DNA from: Tranzscheliella williamsii
Lineage: Eukaryota; Basidiomycota; Ustilaginomycetes; Ustilaginales; Ustilaginaceae
Direction: 5' to 3'
Assembly (NCBI GenBank): GCA_023212725.1
Contig: JALBYF010000021.1
Location: 62,001-126,000, forward strand
Length of the DNA stretch: 64,000 nucleotides
Below, piece by piece: positions 9,204 to 21,012 of the stretch. Made by a program: the position numbers and the translations under genes. Under the pieces are notes generated by a model. That model had not been told where the DNA came from. It searched no databases and saw nothing but the letters and a program-made list of their open reading frames with translations. Position 1 is the stretch's first letter; the number at the start of each line of letters is the position of its first letter.

Positions 9204-12125
9204 TCAGAAGAAGCTCCATCGGGAGCCGGAGCTCTTGGTGGCCGAGTTCTTCTCCTGGTAGATCTTGACCAGGTCGCCGAGCTTGCCCATGACCATCTCG
9301 AGTTTCTCCTTTCGCTCCTGCAGGTCGAGGTGCTTCTTTACGGTCGGGTTCTCGCGTGCGAACCGTGCCAGCTCGTGCTTGTCGAGATCATAGATGAGCT
9401 TGCTGTCGATCTCGCGCGGAAACTGATAGAAGAACTCAGAGAGCAGCTCGATGTTGATGAACATGACCGCAGTATAGGTAAGCTTGTCGGCAACAATGTT
9501 GAGGAATGTCTCGGGACAAAAGGGCTTGCTTTCGGGCCCGACCTTGCATCGTTTCGATCGCAGAGATGTAAGACGATTCTTGAGCATCTTGGACCGCTCA
9601 GATAGGAAGAGGGCCTCACGAGCCTTGATCAACAGAGCTGAGTTGTAGTCAGGTCGAGTAGGATCGTTGCTGTCGTCCTCCTCTTTCAAGGTGGCAGCTT
9701 CCGAGGTTTCCAGCGCGGCAGCCTCGCGCGCTCGAAGCCTTGCAAGAGCTCGTTTGCGCTCACGTTCCTCGAGATGCGTAACGTATTCCATGGCGCCTTT
9801 CAGTCGACGCCCGCCGAGTAGCTTCTTGATGCCATTAAAAGCTTCGTCGCACATCCCCAGTTCGCGCTCCACAAGCGCCAGGGACCGTTGCCTTCCCGCC
9901 TCCCATTCAGCTGGTTCGACCTCCACCTCATACTTGAAGGGCTTGACGCAATTCTCAACCTGATCAGCAGTGAGTCCGAATCTATCTCGCAAAATCGCGG
10001 TGCTGAACGAGACGATGCGCTCTGCCGTATCGGGATGGTGGTTGAAGGGCTCGGACTGCGCCAAGTGCTCGATCTGCCCTCGGATGGAATCGACGACAAG
10101 CTGTGTCGACAGCCGTCCGATCCCAGACTTGGTCAGCGCAGAAGAAGACGCTTCCAACTTGTATTGCCAGTACCGGTCCAAGTCCTCGGCTGAGATTTTG
10201 CGTGAGTCAGCGAGCTGCGAGAGCTCAGGCGTCCTGGCGTCGGACCAATACATTTGAGCTAATATGTCCATAACCTTCTCGTCCAGGGCTTGCTTGAGTA
10301 ACGCCCGCACCTCGGGTTTGCCAAAATTGGATGCAAACTCCTTGAACCGCAGCTTGAGGGCATCCATGGTTTCAGCAACATACGATTCTGCAGTAATGCT
10401 GCGATCGTTGTACTGCACCTTGAATTGGTAAGAGGCTTCCTCGTACTCCACTTGTACTGCATTGGCAATGCCATGCAGGGATGAGCCCATACTTTCTTCG
10501 AGCACCGTCATCAGTCGCCTTCGAAGCGTGTCGGTGCCCACCATTGGCTGAACGCCGGCGTTCCTTCCGCGATTGGGGGCACGGAAATGCTCTTTATTAG
10601 CCGCGAAATATTCAGACTCCTGTTTCATGACAAGGCTCGACATCCTGCCTTCTCCCGACGCCCTGTCGTGTCCTTTGCTGTTTTGGAAGACGCCAAGGTT
10701 ATTTTTACATACGACGCCAATGTAGCCGAGAGCCAGAGGATACTTGTTGTTGGATAAGATAGCGGCGCCGGTCTCGGGTGGTACCAAGTCCATTTTGGTT
10801 ATGACTCCGATGGTACGAAGACCCAGTGGGTCTACCTGTCTACTAGCACGAAGAGCAGGAGAGTTCGCAAGATCGACATCGGCTGCGCAGACGGCGAGGA
10901 TGATGTTGGGTTCCTGAATGTACTTATGGCAGAGTTTTTGAATCTTCTCCCGCAGCTCGTCCGGCTGATCCATACTCGCAATCTGGACGTAACCAGGCAG
11001 GTCGATCAGGGTCAAATCTGGAACATGCGGGCTATGGATTCGCAGCTCGATGGGTTCGTCACTGACGCACTCTGAAGCTGGTACAGCCATGTTCAGATCG
11101 TATAGCGTCTTCTGCACATGCGAGAAATCGGTTACCCTGCCGAGGCCCAGTCCTGGAAATTCTGCGTATTCGACCACAGTCTCCTTGGTCGGACGGCCCG
11201 GAGCGGCAGGAGTGTGGATGAGAGTGAGCTCGATAGGGCGGCGGGTTACCATATTGTTGCCTTTCGGTAGGAACTCGTGCCCAACAATAGCTTCAAGCAC
11301 AGAGCTTTTACCGCTGCTTTGCGAGCCAATCACAACTATGGACGGGAGGGTGAGCTGGTCAGAATCGTGATCGATATCTTTGAGGATGTTGCGGACCTCA
11401 ATGAGTTTTCTTGTCAGAAGCATCAGTTCTTCTGTGCTTCCTTTTGGCTGTATGTAATCGCTCTGCTGGTTCTGGTCCTCTTCGTCACGGAAGATGGATG
11501 AAGCTACAGCGGCGGCTCCAGCCATAGCTGGACCGCCATTTCCGTTAGGGCCGTTGTTTTGCCCCATACCATCGTCGGTGTCTGCTAGGTCAGAGGAGGA
11601 TGATGATCCTTCGAACCGGTCGAAAAGGCTCCTTAGAAATGCGGGCGTGTGGAGCTGGGGCAGCTCGATACCATCCAAACGTTCCGATAGAGCTTCCCAG
11701 GAGTCGCGCGCATTGTCCAGGGCATCTTCGCCAAAGCCTGAGAGGTTACCATACGCCTCTTTAGCACCATCTGAAAGACGATCATAGGAGCGGCCGAGCA
11801 TGCCGCGGAATTCGTCCACCTTGTAATTTGCATATGCCAAGGCTCCGCCTCCAGCTGCAATGCCGTAAGCAGGCAACCGGGCCGCTCTGAAGACCGCTTT
11901 TGGCACTGAATTGAACGACATTGCCCTTACATGCATAAAGCGATTGCCATACAGCGATGTGCGCTTGAGCAGTGGACGGGAGAGGGCCGCCCCTGGCCGA
12001 GGGTTTGTAAGAAAGGTGTACTGGGGCGGATGGACGAATGCATTGGTGCTGACAGGCTGACGTGCAGAAGCACGTCTTCCAAACAGCTGTACAGCAGTGT
12101 TATTGGCGGCTTTCAGGTACGACAT
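9204..12125 (-). CDS. MGM1: Mitochondrial inner-membrane dynamin-like GTPase Mgm1/OPA1
   Basis: 973-codon single-exon gene from an ATG at 12125. The N-terminus is basic and acid-free like a matrix targeting signal. A hydrophobic segment follows at about residues 84-100 ([14 protein letters not shown]). A second, Ala/Gly-rich segment lies at about 199-210 ([12 protein letters not shown]), in the place where the rhomboid protease cuts Mgm1. GTPase motifs are clear: G1 GSQSSGKS at 267-274, G3 DLPG at 375-378, G4 TKMD at 443-446. The C-terminus has the helical GTPase effector region. Mgm1 fuses inner membranes and shapes cristae, working as long and short forms. It is divergent from the dUTPase gene. 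Confidence 0.95.
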   Translation of the reverse strand: MSYLKAANNTAVQLFGRRASARQPVSTNAFVHPPQYTFLTNPRPGAALSRPLLKRTSLYGNRFMHVRAMSFNSVPKAVFRAARLPAYGIAAGGGALAYANYKVDEFRGMLGRSYDRLSDGAKEAYGNLSGFGEDALDNARDSWEALSERLDGIELPQLHTPAFLRSLFDRFEGSSSSSDLADTDDGMGQNNGPNGNGGPAMAGAAAVASSIFRDEEDQNQQSDYIQPKGSTEELMLLTRKLIEVRNILKDIDHDSDQLTLPSIVVIGSQSSGKSSVLEAIVGHEFLPKGNNMVTRRPIELTLIHTPAAPGRPTKETVVEYAEFPGLGLGRVTDFSHVQKTLYDLNMAVPASECVSDEPIELRIHSPHVPDLTLIDLPGYVQIASMDQPDELREKIQKLCHKYIQEPNIILAVCAADVDLANSPALRASRQVDPLGLRTIGVITKMDLVPPETGAAILSNNKYPLALGYIGVVCKNNLGVFQNSKGHDRASGEGRMSSLVMKQESEYFAANKEHFRAPNRGRNAGVQPMVGTDTLRRRLMTVLEESMGSSLHGIANAVQVEYEEASYQFKVQYNDRSITAESYVAETMDALKLRFKEFASNFGKPEVRALLKQALDEKVMDILAQMYWSDARTPELSQLADSRKISAEDLDRYWQYKLEASSSALTKSGIGRLSTQLVVDSIRGQIEHLAQSEPFNHHPDTAERIVSFSTAILRDRFGLTADQVENCVKPFKYEVEVEPAEWEAGRQRSLALVERELGMCDEAFNGIKKLLGGRRLKGAMEYVTHLEERERKRALARLRAREAAALETSEAATLKEEDDSNDPTRPDYNSALLIKAREALFLSERSKMLKNRLTSLRSKRCKVGPESKPFCPETFLNIVADKLTYTAVMFINIELLSEFFYQFPREIDSKLIYDLDKHELARFARENPTVKKHLDLQERKEKLEMVMGKLGDLVKIYQEKNSATKSSGSRWSFF

Positions 12126-12625
12126 GCTGCCGACAGCGCAAAAATGGTGCAGGGGGGAGGTGGCGGCGGCGTAAGTTACGAATCAGATACAAGGTTGGGT
12201 ACTGGGAGGGTCGATCGTGTGTTCAGCTCCACTGAGAGGCGGCCTACTGCATAGGTGTTGGTGCCATCTGCCTTGAAGAAGGATCAGGAGACGGACAAAG
12301 GGGCAGGTTGGCGTGAAGCTGATGGTTGGTGATGTGTTGACGTCTAGCGTAATGTTTCACTGCTCGTCGTGGGTGGTGCACCAAAACTCAGCAACAGCGT
12401 TGGCGATGCAAACAGCTCCACTTTGGAGTTGAAGGCTAGAGCAGTCACTCTAACAGGCACAAACCTGGAAAACTGTGAAACAGCGCAAAGGACACGCGCG
12501 ATCTCGAACGCGTTCACGATGGAAAAATATGGACATTTACGCGAACGTTGAGAGCGCGACCAACATGTCGTTTTTGAGGCAAGATACTCACCCATTAATT
12601 CGCATTCGACAAGCCCTTGTCCACC
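12126..12625. promoter_or_regulatory. Divergent intergenic region MGM1 / DUT1
   Basis: 500 bp between divergent ATGs. It must hold both promoters. The stretch 12480-12560 contains several ACGCG motifs (for example near 12494-12498 and 12540), which are the core of MCB-like sites bound by MBF in ascomycete S-phase genes. That is plausible for a dUTPase gene but not proven here. Confidence 0.4.
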
Positions 12626-13342
12626 ATGTCTACTTCGCCTGCATCCACGACGTTGGTAGCAGACGCCATACAAGAGTCGACTCGGCCGCTGAAAGCTCCA
12701 AAGCTAGCTCACGAAGCGCAGTACAAAATGGCATCCACCTCGTCAGCACTTCGGCTCCTTGTCCACAGGCATCCCAGCCATCCGCTTGCGAAGCTGCCGA
12801 CGCGTGGCTCGGCTTCTGCTGCGGGATACGATCTCTACTCTTCTGAAAAAGTGGTTCTGCCCAAAGGCGGTCGAAAGATAGTCCAGACTGGCATCTGCCT
12901 AGCCATTCCCACCGGCCACTACGGCCGTGTCGCTCCCCGTTCAGGGCTGGCCACCAAGCATGGCATTGATACCGGTGCCGGCGTTGTCGACGAAGATTAC
13001 CGCGGACTCCTGGGCGTGCTGCTCTTCAACTTCGGAGATGAAGACTTTACAAGTGAGTGCAAATGAGCTAAATTTCAGATACATCAGCGGAAAGGCTGAC
13101 CCAACGACCAATCCTCAATTCCATCCCTATGCCATCGCCCTCGCTAAGTCAACGAAGGAGACAGGATCGCTCAGCTCATCATTGAAAAGATCTCGACACC
13201 CGACGTCGAAGAAGTGTCAAGTCTAGACGAGACAGCCCGCGGCGCTGGAGGCTTTGGTTCCACAGGCGGGTTCGGGGCAGCGGCGAAGGCTGCGGTCACT
13301 GCTGCAGCTGATATGACTGCTCAGGTGAACGGCGACGCCTGA
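12626..13342 (+). CDS. DUT1: dUTP pyrophosphatase (trimeric dUTPase)
   Basis: Two exons, 12626-13052 and 13149-13342, separated by a 96-bp GT-AG intron with a CTGAC branch site. The joined frame is 206 residues. The five trimeric dUTPase motifs appear in order: motif 1 AAGYDLYS (about 65-72), motif 2 PRSGLA (104-109), motif 3 GVVDEDYRG (119-127), motif 4 [10 protein letters not shown] (144-153) and the Gly-rich motif 5 [11 protein letters not shown] (173-183). The splice falls just before motif 4 and makes Ile143 across the join. The enzyme hydrolyses dUTP to dUMP and pyrophosphate, keeping uracil out of DNA. The start at 12626 has a good context (CCACCATG). A second in-frame ATG at 12728 (Met35) would give a form without the extension. 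Confidence 0.93.
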
Positions 13343-14334
13343 ACCGGTGCGCCTGTGTATGTTCGCGATCTACAAGATAGGTTGCTCAACGGAAGACCGA
13401 CATACCTGGCTAACTGCCACACGTCGCTGTAGATAATCGGACTCGGAGACGCATCCTACCCTCGGAAATCAATGGCTTGTTTCATCTATAATATCGGCTT
13501 TGAGGCCTTGCTCACGACAGAGCGATGCCCGTGCACGTTATGATATACTCCTTGCGCTTGAGCTATTCCGACCCTGTCAATCTGGTTTTCGACGCGCAGG
13601 AACAGGGCTGGCGGAACGTATAAGAAGTGGCGCTGGAAACTCGGTCCTTGCAGCTCCGGCGCTACCTATATTTCTGCACTCCTACTTCACCAATCCCAAC
13701 AGTTGCTGTAGCACTGGACTCTGAATTTGCCGCCTCACACGCAGGTCTAGCCCAGCTTCTATTCCCTGCAGAATGATGCAGTGGGCGGTAAAGCCTGGGT
13801 TGGATCTGGCCTGGCTCGGCCGCTTGCTTACGGTGGGCACGGTGCGGCGGGCACAGAAGGTGTCCAACGCGTGGAGTACCTGCGCTCTCGGCTGCCAGCT
13901 TGCAGAGACCGGCCCCAGGCTGCGGCCCGCTGTGAAGCTCGCGCCGTCGGACCCTTCCTGTCAACCGCCACGTCAGCGGAGAGAGCGCGTACACAAAGCC
14001 AACACACCTCAGACCCTCTCCCGCGCAATCCTACCATCTGCTGACGCTAGCCCGTCCACTGCGCCTAATATTCGTGCAGCAGTAATCGACAAGCGTGACA
14101 ACGCAATCAACAGAGCGAAGATATTTTCGCAGAGAAGACTGATCTGTACTAATTACAGGGAGGGGATCGTCATCGGGAGCGACCGTCGCTGGCTGTGATA
14201 CTGAGCGGGGAAGAGGGTATCTTTCTGACTGCGTTTGCTATTTTCATGATGGGACAATAAGCTGGCTAGTAATTGGAAGCTGCGGCCCTGATCAGACAGC
14301 GGCGAGCCGGCCGACAGCAAAGCAAGCGCCCGAT
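13343..14334. other. Convergent 3' intergenic region DUT1 / MFS gene
   Basis: About 1 kb between convergent stop codons. Several open frames of 60-140 codons overlap around 13660-14200 on both strands, but none has a recognisable domain. I see no tRNA or repeat. Confidence 0.4.
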
Positions 14335-16020
14335 TTAGAGCGCGTTTTTGCCCTGACTCTCGAGCGGAATAAACACGCTGAGGACGCCAGCCACGAGGAA
14401 AATCGAGGCGGCGACGTAGATCGGACTTGAGCCAGTGGAATAGATACCAATAATCGGAGCCAGCGACCCAAAGACCCTGTTGAGCGAAGCAGCGATACCA
14501 TCACCAGTGCCTCGATGAGGAGCAGGAATCAGCTCCGGAGTCATCGCGTACAGGACACCATACATGATGTTCTGGAACGCGGCCGTTACGCAGTTGAAGC
14601 CGAGGACGGCGGCCTCGTTCTTAGCCGTGGTGAAGGCAAACAGGAAGACGCCGGTAAGGATCGTGCCGATGGCGAGGGCACCGCGTCGACCGGAGCGTGG
14701 AAGCTCGACCATCCAGGCGGCGATGATGGAGCCGGGTAGACCGCAAACCGAGATGATGGCGTAGTTGCGGTAAGTGGTAGAGACCGACGGCGTTCCCTCG
14801 ACGCCACGCGCTTGCGAAAGGTAGATGGGAAGGAAAGCATTGTAGAGCGGGTAGGCCAAGCCAATCAGGGACCACAGGATCCACAGGATGGCCGTCGTTG
14901 TCGCCATCTTCCGGCCGGCGAAAAGCGGTTTGACGTGGGACAGATCGGGGGTCATCTTGACGCCCGAGAAATTGCGGGCAAAGCGGCTGGGGAAGTTGGT
15001 GATGGCCTCAAATCCCTTGGGGGCCTCCTCGACCGACTTGACGTCCATGTCGGCTTCCTGGCCAGCAGCGGATCGGAAAATTTCTACCGAAATGATGTCG
15101 TCACCAAGAGGAGTTCCGTTTCGCCTAGCAATCTCCTTGAGGACAGCGACGGCCTCGGCATCTCGCCCCTTGGAAAGGTAGTACTTGGGCGACTCAGGCA
15201 AACGGAAAACGAAGAAGCGGCAGATAAACATGACGAATGTCAGAGCACCCAGGGTGTAGAAGGTGTATCTCCAGCCCATGTTCTGAGAGACGTCACAAGC
15301 CACCGTCTGGGCATCCACGTAAGTGTTGGACTCATTGCCATCGCAAGAAAAGTTGGCGATAAAGGCCCAGGCAACGAGCGAGGCGAGGAGCTGACCGAGA
15401 GACCAAAAGACCGAGAGCAAGGTCAGCAGATACTGAGACTTGCTCGGGACAAATTCGAGGAACATCATGCCGTCGACGGGCAAGTTGCCTCCCAGTCCGA
15501 AACCAAGCGCAGCAAGAATACCTCCGAGACCGATAAAGCTAGGAGCAGCACCGCCGGCAATACCAAAGATGCCAGCCAAGCAGAGGGTGATATTGAACGA
15601 AGGACGTCGACCGATGACATCAGCGAGAATACCCCAGACGGCGGCGCCGCAGATCAGACCGCAGTAAAGGGCAAATGTGAGCCAACGGACATCCGAAGTG
15701 ATGTTGAACTCTCGTTGTACCTGAGGGAGGATGATAGCGACGCCCTGAAGCCACAGATTGTCGGCCATCCAGCCCCAACCAGAGAGGAGGAAAAGCTGCC
15801 ATTGAACCTTGCCCATTCCGATATGGTCGTTGAGCACCTTGTTGAGAATATAGACCTTTCGTTCGTAGATGTCATCCACAGCGAGAGCCTCGGGTCGGCT
15901 AAGAGCCTCAACAGCCTCGGGGGAGAGCTGCTTTTCGAGTTCGCCGCCATGAACATTCTTGACGGTTCCTTCAGGAGCCTTCTCGTCCTTGACAATGTCG
16001 ATGTTCTTGTGCTCCTCCAT
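14335..16020 (-). CDS. Major facilitator superfamily transporter, SV2/SVOP-like branch
   Basis: 561-codon single-exon gene. The start is the ATG at 16020 (MEEHKNIDIV); the open frame extends slightly further but without an ATG. A soluble N-terminus of about 60 residues is followed by twelve predicted membrane helices. The MFS signature GILADVIGRRPS occurs after TM2, and FRLPESPKYYLSKGRD ends the first bundle before a long central loop. The GLGGNLPVDG segment in TM4 is typical of the SV2/SVOP and related phosphate/organic ion porters. Substrate cannot be told from sequence. A loop insert between TM5 and TM6 has three Cys and an NES glycosylation-like site. It is preceded by a purine-rich upstream region. 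Confidence 0.85.
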   Translation of the reverse strand: MEEHKNIDIVKDEKAPEGTVKNVHGGELEKQLSPEAVEALSRPEALAVDDIYERKVYILNKVLNDHIGMGKVQWQLFLLSGWGWMADNLWLQGVAIILPQVQREFNITSDVRWLTFALYCGLICGAAVWGILADVIGRRPSFNITLCLAGIFGIAGGAAPSFIGLGGILAALGFGLGGNLPVDGMMFLEFVPSKSQYLLTLLSVFWSLGQLLASLVAWAFIANFSCDGNESNTYVDAQTVACDVSQNMGWRYTFYTLGALTFVMFICRFFVFRLPESPKYYLSKGRDAEAVAVLKEIARRNGTPLGDDIISVEIFRSAAGQEADMDVKSVEEAPKGFEAITNFPSRFARNFSGVKMTPDLSHVKPLFAGRKMATTTAILWILWSLIGLAYPLYNAFLPIYLSQARGVEGTPSVSTTYRNYAIISVCGLPGSIIAAWMVELPRSGRRGALAIGTILTGVFLFAFTTAKNEAAVLGFNCVTAAFQNIMYGVLYAMTPELIPAPHRGTGDGIAASLNRVFGSLAPIIGIYSTGSSPIYVAASIFLVAGVLSVFIPLESQGKNAL

Positions 16021-18253
16021 GATGGGCAAGGCTGCAATCGCGAACCGACGTGATTCTAAACTTCACGAAGCAGAAATGGATCTCCAACAAGTAGCGGCTG
16101 CAGACGTGATCTGCGGTCTAGCGTCCGAGGTGCGCGGCAGGCTCTACCAAAGGAGGAAAAGCGGGAGGATGGGTAGGAGAGAGGTGGTCCGAAGGGTGGC
16201 AAGCGGAGAGGGGATGATAGGTTGGAAGAAAGGGGGAAGAGGAATCGTGGGCAAACCTGAAAGAGGGCAGGTATTTGAAGCGAGATGGCGAAGAGGAAGT
16301 ACCAGGCAAGGGAAAGAGGGTCGGCGAAGAGCGAGGGAGGAACGACGACGTTGAATGGCCACTGTCCCTCGCATTCAAAGCAAAGCAGGAACCCCAGAGA
16401 GAGGAGTTTCTCGACAGGCGGGCGGCACCTTAGCAGACACAGGAAGAATGACGGCAGGCAATATCACGCCGCTTTGGGCGTCGTCGACGGGCATGATTAG
16501 GCGAGCGGGCATTACAACCATTACAAAGGGAGGGAGGATCAAGATTTTTCCCGCTGTTGAATAGATAGCTCTATTCACTATCAGAGTTCGGCGACTTCGT
16601 TCATGGGTTGCATGTGTGACGAAGGGAGATCCCGCAGCAGCGGAGTTCGCCACTATACGATCCACGCAACGTGGACGAGCTTGTGGGCCGATCTGCCTTT
16701 TTGCTTTGTCCTTCGCACAGTTTTGGGCAGACGGACAATACACGTCCAAACAACGTAAACAAGATCTGCAGCCTATTGAAAATGCGGGTCAGTAAGGGCA
16801 CGAGAGAAGGCGCCTACTTGGCGCGCATGACAGCAGTCGGAGGCCATTGACCCGCCGAATTTCGTAGCCATCCGCCCACCTTAATTTGTGGCTTACAGAT
16901 GGGCAGCTTTCAGCGTTCACTCGTCCATTGCCATTCTGATTTGCGCTGGGAGAAAGCCGTTGTGAGTTACAGCAACAAATGCCCTTCCGAGGAATTGCCG
17001 TCGTATGCGGGGCAGGGCCTAGGGGCACCGATGCTAGTTGTGAGTGAGGCTTGCGCTTGGACTTAGATGACCGATGATCTCACCTAACTTCCTTTGTGCA
17101 CAGAAGTTAGAGTCCGGTACGCCGGCGCTCTGCTTGTCCTTCATGATTGTGTTTGGAAAAACACAATGCAGCAACACTGCAGCGACGGTGTAGTGAAGGT
17201 GCATCAGCGGCTCGCGAACGTCTGTACTGAGTTCAGTATTCCGAAATGAATACATTTGGTCTGGCCAAAATGCTGAGCCGGAAACAGAATTCTGAGGCGA
17301 GAAAACTAGGGTGCCCAACGCGAACGCGAGCGGTTCGCCGATTCTACGCCAAGCGTACTGTACCTAACATTGGCTGGTGTTCAGAGCCAATAAGGATAGA
17401 AACTTTCTCAGCTGCCGACTCGTGGTTCTGTCGGCCGTGAGCAGACCCCCCACGCCCAATGGTCACAGCGCTCAGGCTATCCCTGACAATCGTACATCAT
17501 CCTCTCTTTGCCTCGTAGCCGTAGACTGCGGCTTGCTTCACAGTCGACAGTAGCAGGAAGCATGTGGCCGCCGTTAGATCAGATTCTCGTCTGGCTGGGC
17601 AACACAGCACGTCTCGTGACGTCGTCTCGCCTCTTATTTCGGTCTCAGCAAGGCCAGAGGCAGCGGTGCTGGTCCGGCTGTGGGATTGGTTCCCATCGTT
17701 CCTGGCAGTGAAGGCTTGTTCTACTTCGGTTCCGGTAAAGCCGGTCGACTATCGCGAGCTTAGCGCAGCCAATGCCAAGACGTAGCCAAGCTGATAAACG
17801 GCACGCCAAGCTCCACCCAGTCTGATTTCAACTTCCCGCTTCCCCTTCTCTCGTGCGGAAGGAAACACCAACGATTACCGCCGTGGTGATACTGCACTCC
17901 AGGCAGCCGGATCGAACGGAATTGTAGCTAGGCGGGCGGAAAGTAACAATTTTCTACCAAAGTCCACATTCGACCTTACTTCGCAGTTGTGGTTCACGAG
18001 AGACGGAGCTTTTCATGTCATTGTCCTTGCCCAGAGATCCTAGCTAGGATGTCAGGACAAGACTGGCCGAAGCACGGGACAAATAAGTACAGATGGGTCG
18101 AACATGGGACGACGGCGGAAGGACGCGATATATGTGTGTGTGAATATGTGTCTGTAGGTGTGTGTGTATGTGTGAGCAGGACGCCGCGGGAGAACAGGGG
18201 AAGCCCCTCCCCGATGGCGTTGAGCAACTCTGCGCGCAGGTATCGACAGCCAC
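16021..18253. other. Long intergenic region upstream of the MFS gene and downstream of ACO1
   Basis: 2.2 kb with no supported gene. The part next to the MFS start (about 16130-16350) is strongly purine-rich on the plus strand. 18131-18175 is an imperfect TG/TA microsatellite in the probable ACO1 3' UTR. Open frames here are short and lack domains. No tRNA with a valid T-arm was found. Confidence 0.45.
18131..18175. repeat. Imperfect (TG)n microsatellite
   Basis: TGTG runs broken by TA, AA and C steps, about 45 bp, beginning 78 bp past the aconitase stop codon on the minus strand. On the transcribed strand it reads as CA repeats within the likely 3' UTR. Confidence 0.8.
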
Positions 18254-21012
18254 TTAGGCCTTGGTGGCAGCCATCATGTTGAGGGCAGAGCCATGCTTGT
18301 ACCAGGAGATCTGGTTGTCGTTCATCGAGTGGGTAAGAGGGATCTCCTCTTGAGAGCCATCCTTGTGCTTGCAAACCAGTGAAACCTTGGAGCCGGGAGC
18401 GAGCTCGGTAACACCAAGGATGTCAACAACGTCGTCAGGTCGGACCTTGTCATAGTCGGCCGGGTCGGCGAACTCGAACGCCAACATACCCTGCTTTCGC
18501 AGGTTGGTCTGGTGAATACGGGCGAACGATCGAGCAATCACGGCACAACCACCAAGGAATCGAGGCTCCAGCGCGGCGTGTTCTCGAGAAGAGCCCTCAC
18601 CATAGTTCTCGTCACCAATGACAACCCAAGGCTTGCCCTGCTCTCGGTACGAGATGGCAGTAGCGGGCACCGGGCCCCACTCGCCGCTGTAGACATTCTG
18701 CACCTCGTTGGCTTTACCGTTGGCTGCGTTGATGGCACCGATCAAACAGTTGTTCGAGATGTTCTCCAGGTGGCCTCGGTATTTGAGCCAGGGACCACCG
18801 GCAGAGATATGGTCGGTAGTGCACTTGCCCTTAGCCTTGATCAGGACGGGGCAGTCGGTAGGGTTCTTGCCATCCCAAGGCTTGAAGGGCTCGAGCTTCT
18901 GCAAACGGTCCGACTTGGGGTCGATAGCAACAGACACCGAAGACCGGTCCTTGGGAGGGTCTTGGTAAGTGTTGTTGCCGGGGTCGTAACCGCGCGGCGG
19001 CAGCTCCTTTCCACTGGGGTCAGAGAACTTGAACTCCTTGCCGTCAGCGCCCTTGAGGCTGTCAGTCATAGGGTTGAAGGTCAAAGTACCGGCAAAGGCC
19101 ATGGCGGTGACAAGGTCGGGCGAAGCGACGAAAGCGTGAGTGGCGGGGTTCGCGTCGTTACGTCCGGTAAAGTTTCGGTTGTAGGATGTAATGATCGAGT
19201 TCTTGTCACCTTTCTTGATGTCCTTTCGGTCCCACTGGCCAATGCAAGGCCCGCAAGCGTTAGCAAGGACCATTCCACCGGCTTTTTCAAGGGAAGCCAT
19301 CTGACCATCTCGCTCAATGGTGGCTCGAATCTGCTCAGAACCGGGGGTAATGGTGAACAGAGACTTGACCTTGAGGCCGTGAGCAGTAGCCTCTTCAGCA
19401 ATCGAGGCAGATCGGCTCATGTCCTCGTACGAAGAGTTGGTGCAGGATCCGATAAGAGAAACCTTGAGCTCCTCGGGCCAGTCATTCTTCTTGACCTCCT
19501 CGGCAAACTTGGAGAGGGGAGTGGCAAGATCGGGGGTGAAGGGCCCGTTGATATGGGGCTCGAGGGTGTCGAGGTTGATCTCGATGTGAGAGTCGTACTC
19601 GGCGCCAGAGTCGGGCAGAAGATTCTTTTGGAAACCTTTTGCAAGATCGGCGATCTCACTTCGCTTCGTGGCTCGAAGGTAATCGCCCATTCGCTCGTTG
19701 TAAGGGAAGACAGAGGTTGTGGCGCCGATCTCAGCACCCATGTTGCAGATGGTGGCCATACCAGTGCAAGAGAGCGACTCCACACCGGGACCCTTGTATT
19801 CGATGATGGCGCCAGTTCCGCCCTTGACGGTCAGCTCACCTGCGACCTTGAGGATAACGTCTTTGGGTGTAGTCCAGCCGGAGAGCTTGCCCTTGAGCTC
19901 GACGCCGATGACCTTAGGGGCCTTGAGCTCCCAAGGGATGTCGGCCATGACATCGACGGCGTCGGCACCACCGACACCACAAGCGATCATACCGAGACCA
20001 CCGGCGTTAGGTGTGTGGGAGTCGGTACCGATCATAAGAGCACCGGGGAACGCGTAGTTCTCCAGAATGATCTGGTGGATGATACCGGAGCCTGGCTTCC
20101 AAAAGCCGATTCCGTACTTGGCGGTAGCAGTGGCAAGGAAGTCGTACACTTCCTTGTTGATGTCGATGGCCCGCGCCAAATCCTTGACACCGCCGACCTG
20201 GGCCTCAATCAAGTGGTCACAGTGGACGGTGGTAGGGACAGCAACAGTGGGCAGACCAGCCGACATGAACTGAAGAAGAGCCATCTGGGCAGTGGCATCC
20301 TGGCAGGCAACTCGGTCAGGTCGCAGCTTCAGGTAAGAAGTGCCTCGTTCAATCTCCTGCTCGTGAGCGTTGTCAAGATGTCCGTAGACGATCTTCTCAG
20401 CAAGGGTCAGAGGTCGGTTGAGTCTGGCAGAGAGGAAAGTGCAGCCAGGGAGAAGAACAAATGGGTGTAAGTAAGCTTGGAAATGGTTGAAAATGACAGG
20501 CCGCAGTCTGGGCGGGAGAGCCAGCCCAGGCGGGCCAGGCGGGAGTCCAAGGCAAAAAAAGGTGAGGCGAGGCAGACCAAGGCGAGACATGGCATTGTCG
20601 GAGCGAAGAGTGTACACCGCAAATCCCGACTCAAGTAAGCATCACGGAACCATCCGACCGTACCGTTCGGCCCGCCCACATCGCTGTCATCACCGACAAG
20701 ATTGCATAGCAAAGATGTCGCAACGATCGGGCGTTTGCCACGCCTCGCCTCTCCTCGCTGCGCACAAAACCATACAGATAGCCGACAATGTACTCACCGA
20801 CCTCGGATGATCTTGAGGTTGTCCTCAATGCGCTTGTAGTTGATGTAGTATCCCTTGCCCTTCTCGACAACGGACATCTCCACCTTTTTGTCAAAGAGAG
20901 AAGGAGAGATCTCGGCTGCTTCCTCGGCGACGGTAGTGGCATAACCGCGGGAGAGCGGAGCCTTAGCGGCCACCCGAAGGGAGGAGGATCGCAAAGCTCG
21001 AAGTGGAAGCAT
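18254..21012 (-). CDS. ACO1: Mitochondrial aconitate hydratase
   Basis: Two exons on the minus strand: 20798-21012 and 18254-20423, joined across a 374-bp intron (GTGAGT to CCAG). The protein is 794 residues. Exon 1 encodes a typical matrix presequence (first 25 residues rich in Arg/Ser/Ala/Leu, ending GYATT). The join rebuilds [19 protein letters not shown], as in yeast Aco1. Substrate and cluster motifs include [22 protein letters not shown] (first cluster Cys), [11 protein letters not shown] (the other two Cys) and [14 protein letters not shown]. Aconitase interconverts citrate and isocitrate with a 4Fe-4S cluster in the TCA cycle. In yeast it also binds mitochondrial DNA. The intron is long compared with most in the window. 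Strong codon bias suggests high expression. Confidence 0.96.

Noticed and set aside
14812..16053. 413-codon plus-strand open frame
   Set aside because: Antisense of the first MFS transporter, same cause; no recognisable domain.
18512..20470. 652-codon plus-strand open frame
   Set aside because: It is the antisense of aconitase. Strong codon bias removes the codons whose complements are stops, which leaves the opposite frame open by chance. Its translation has no domain.
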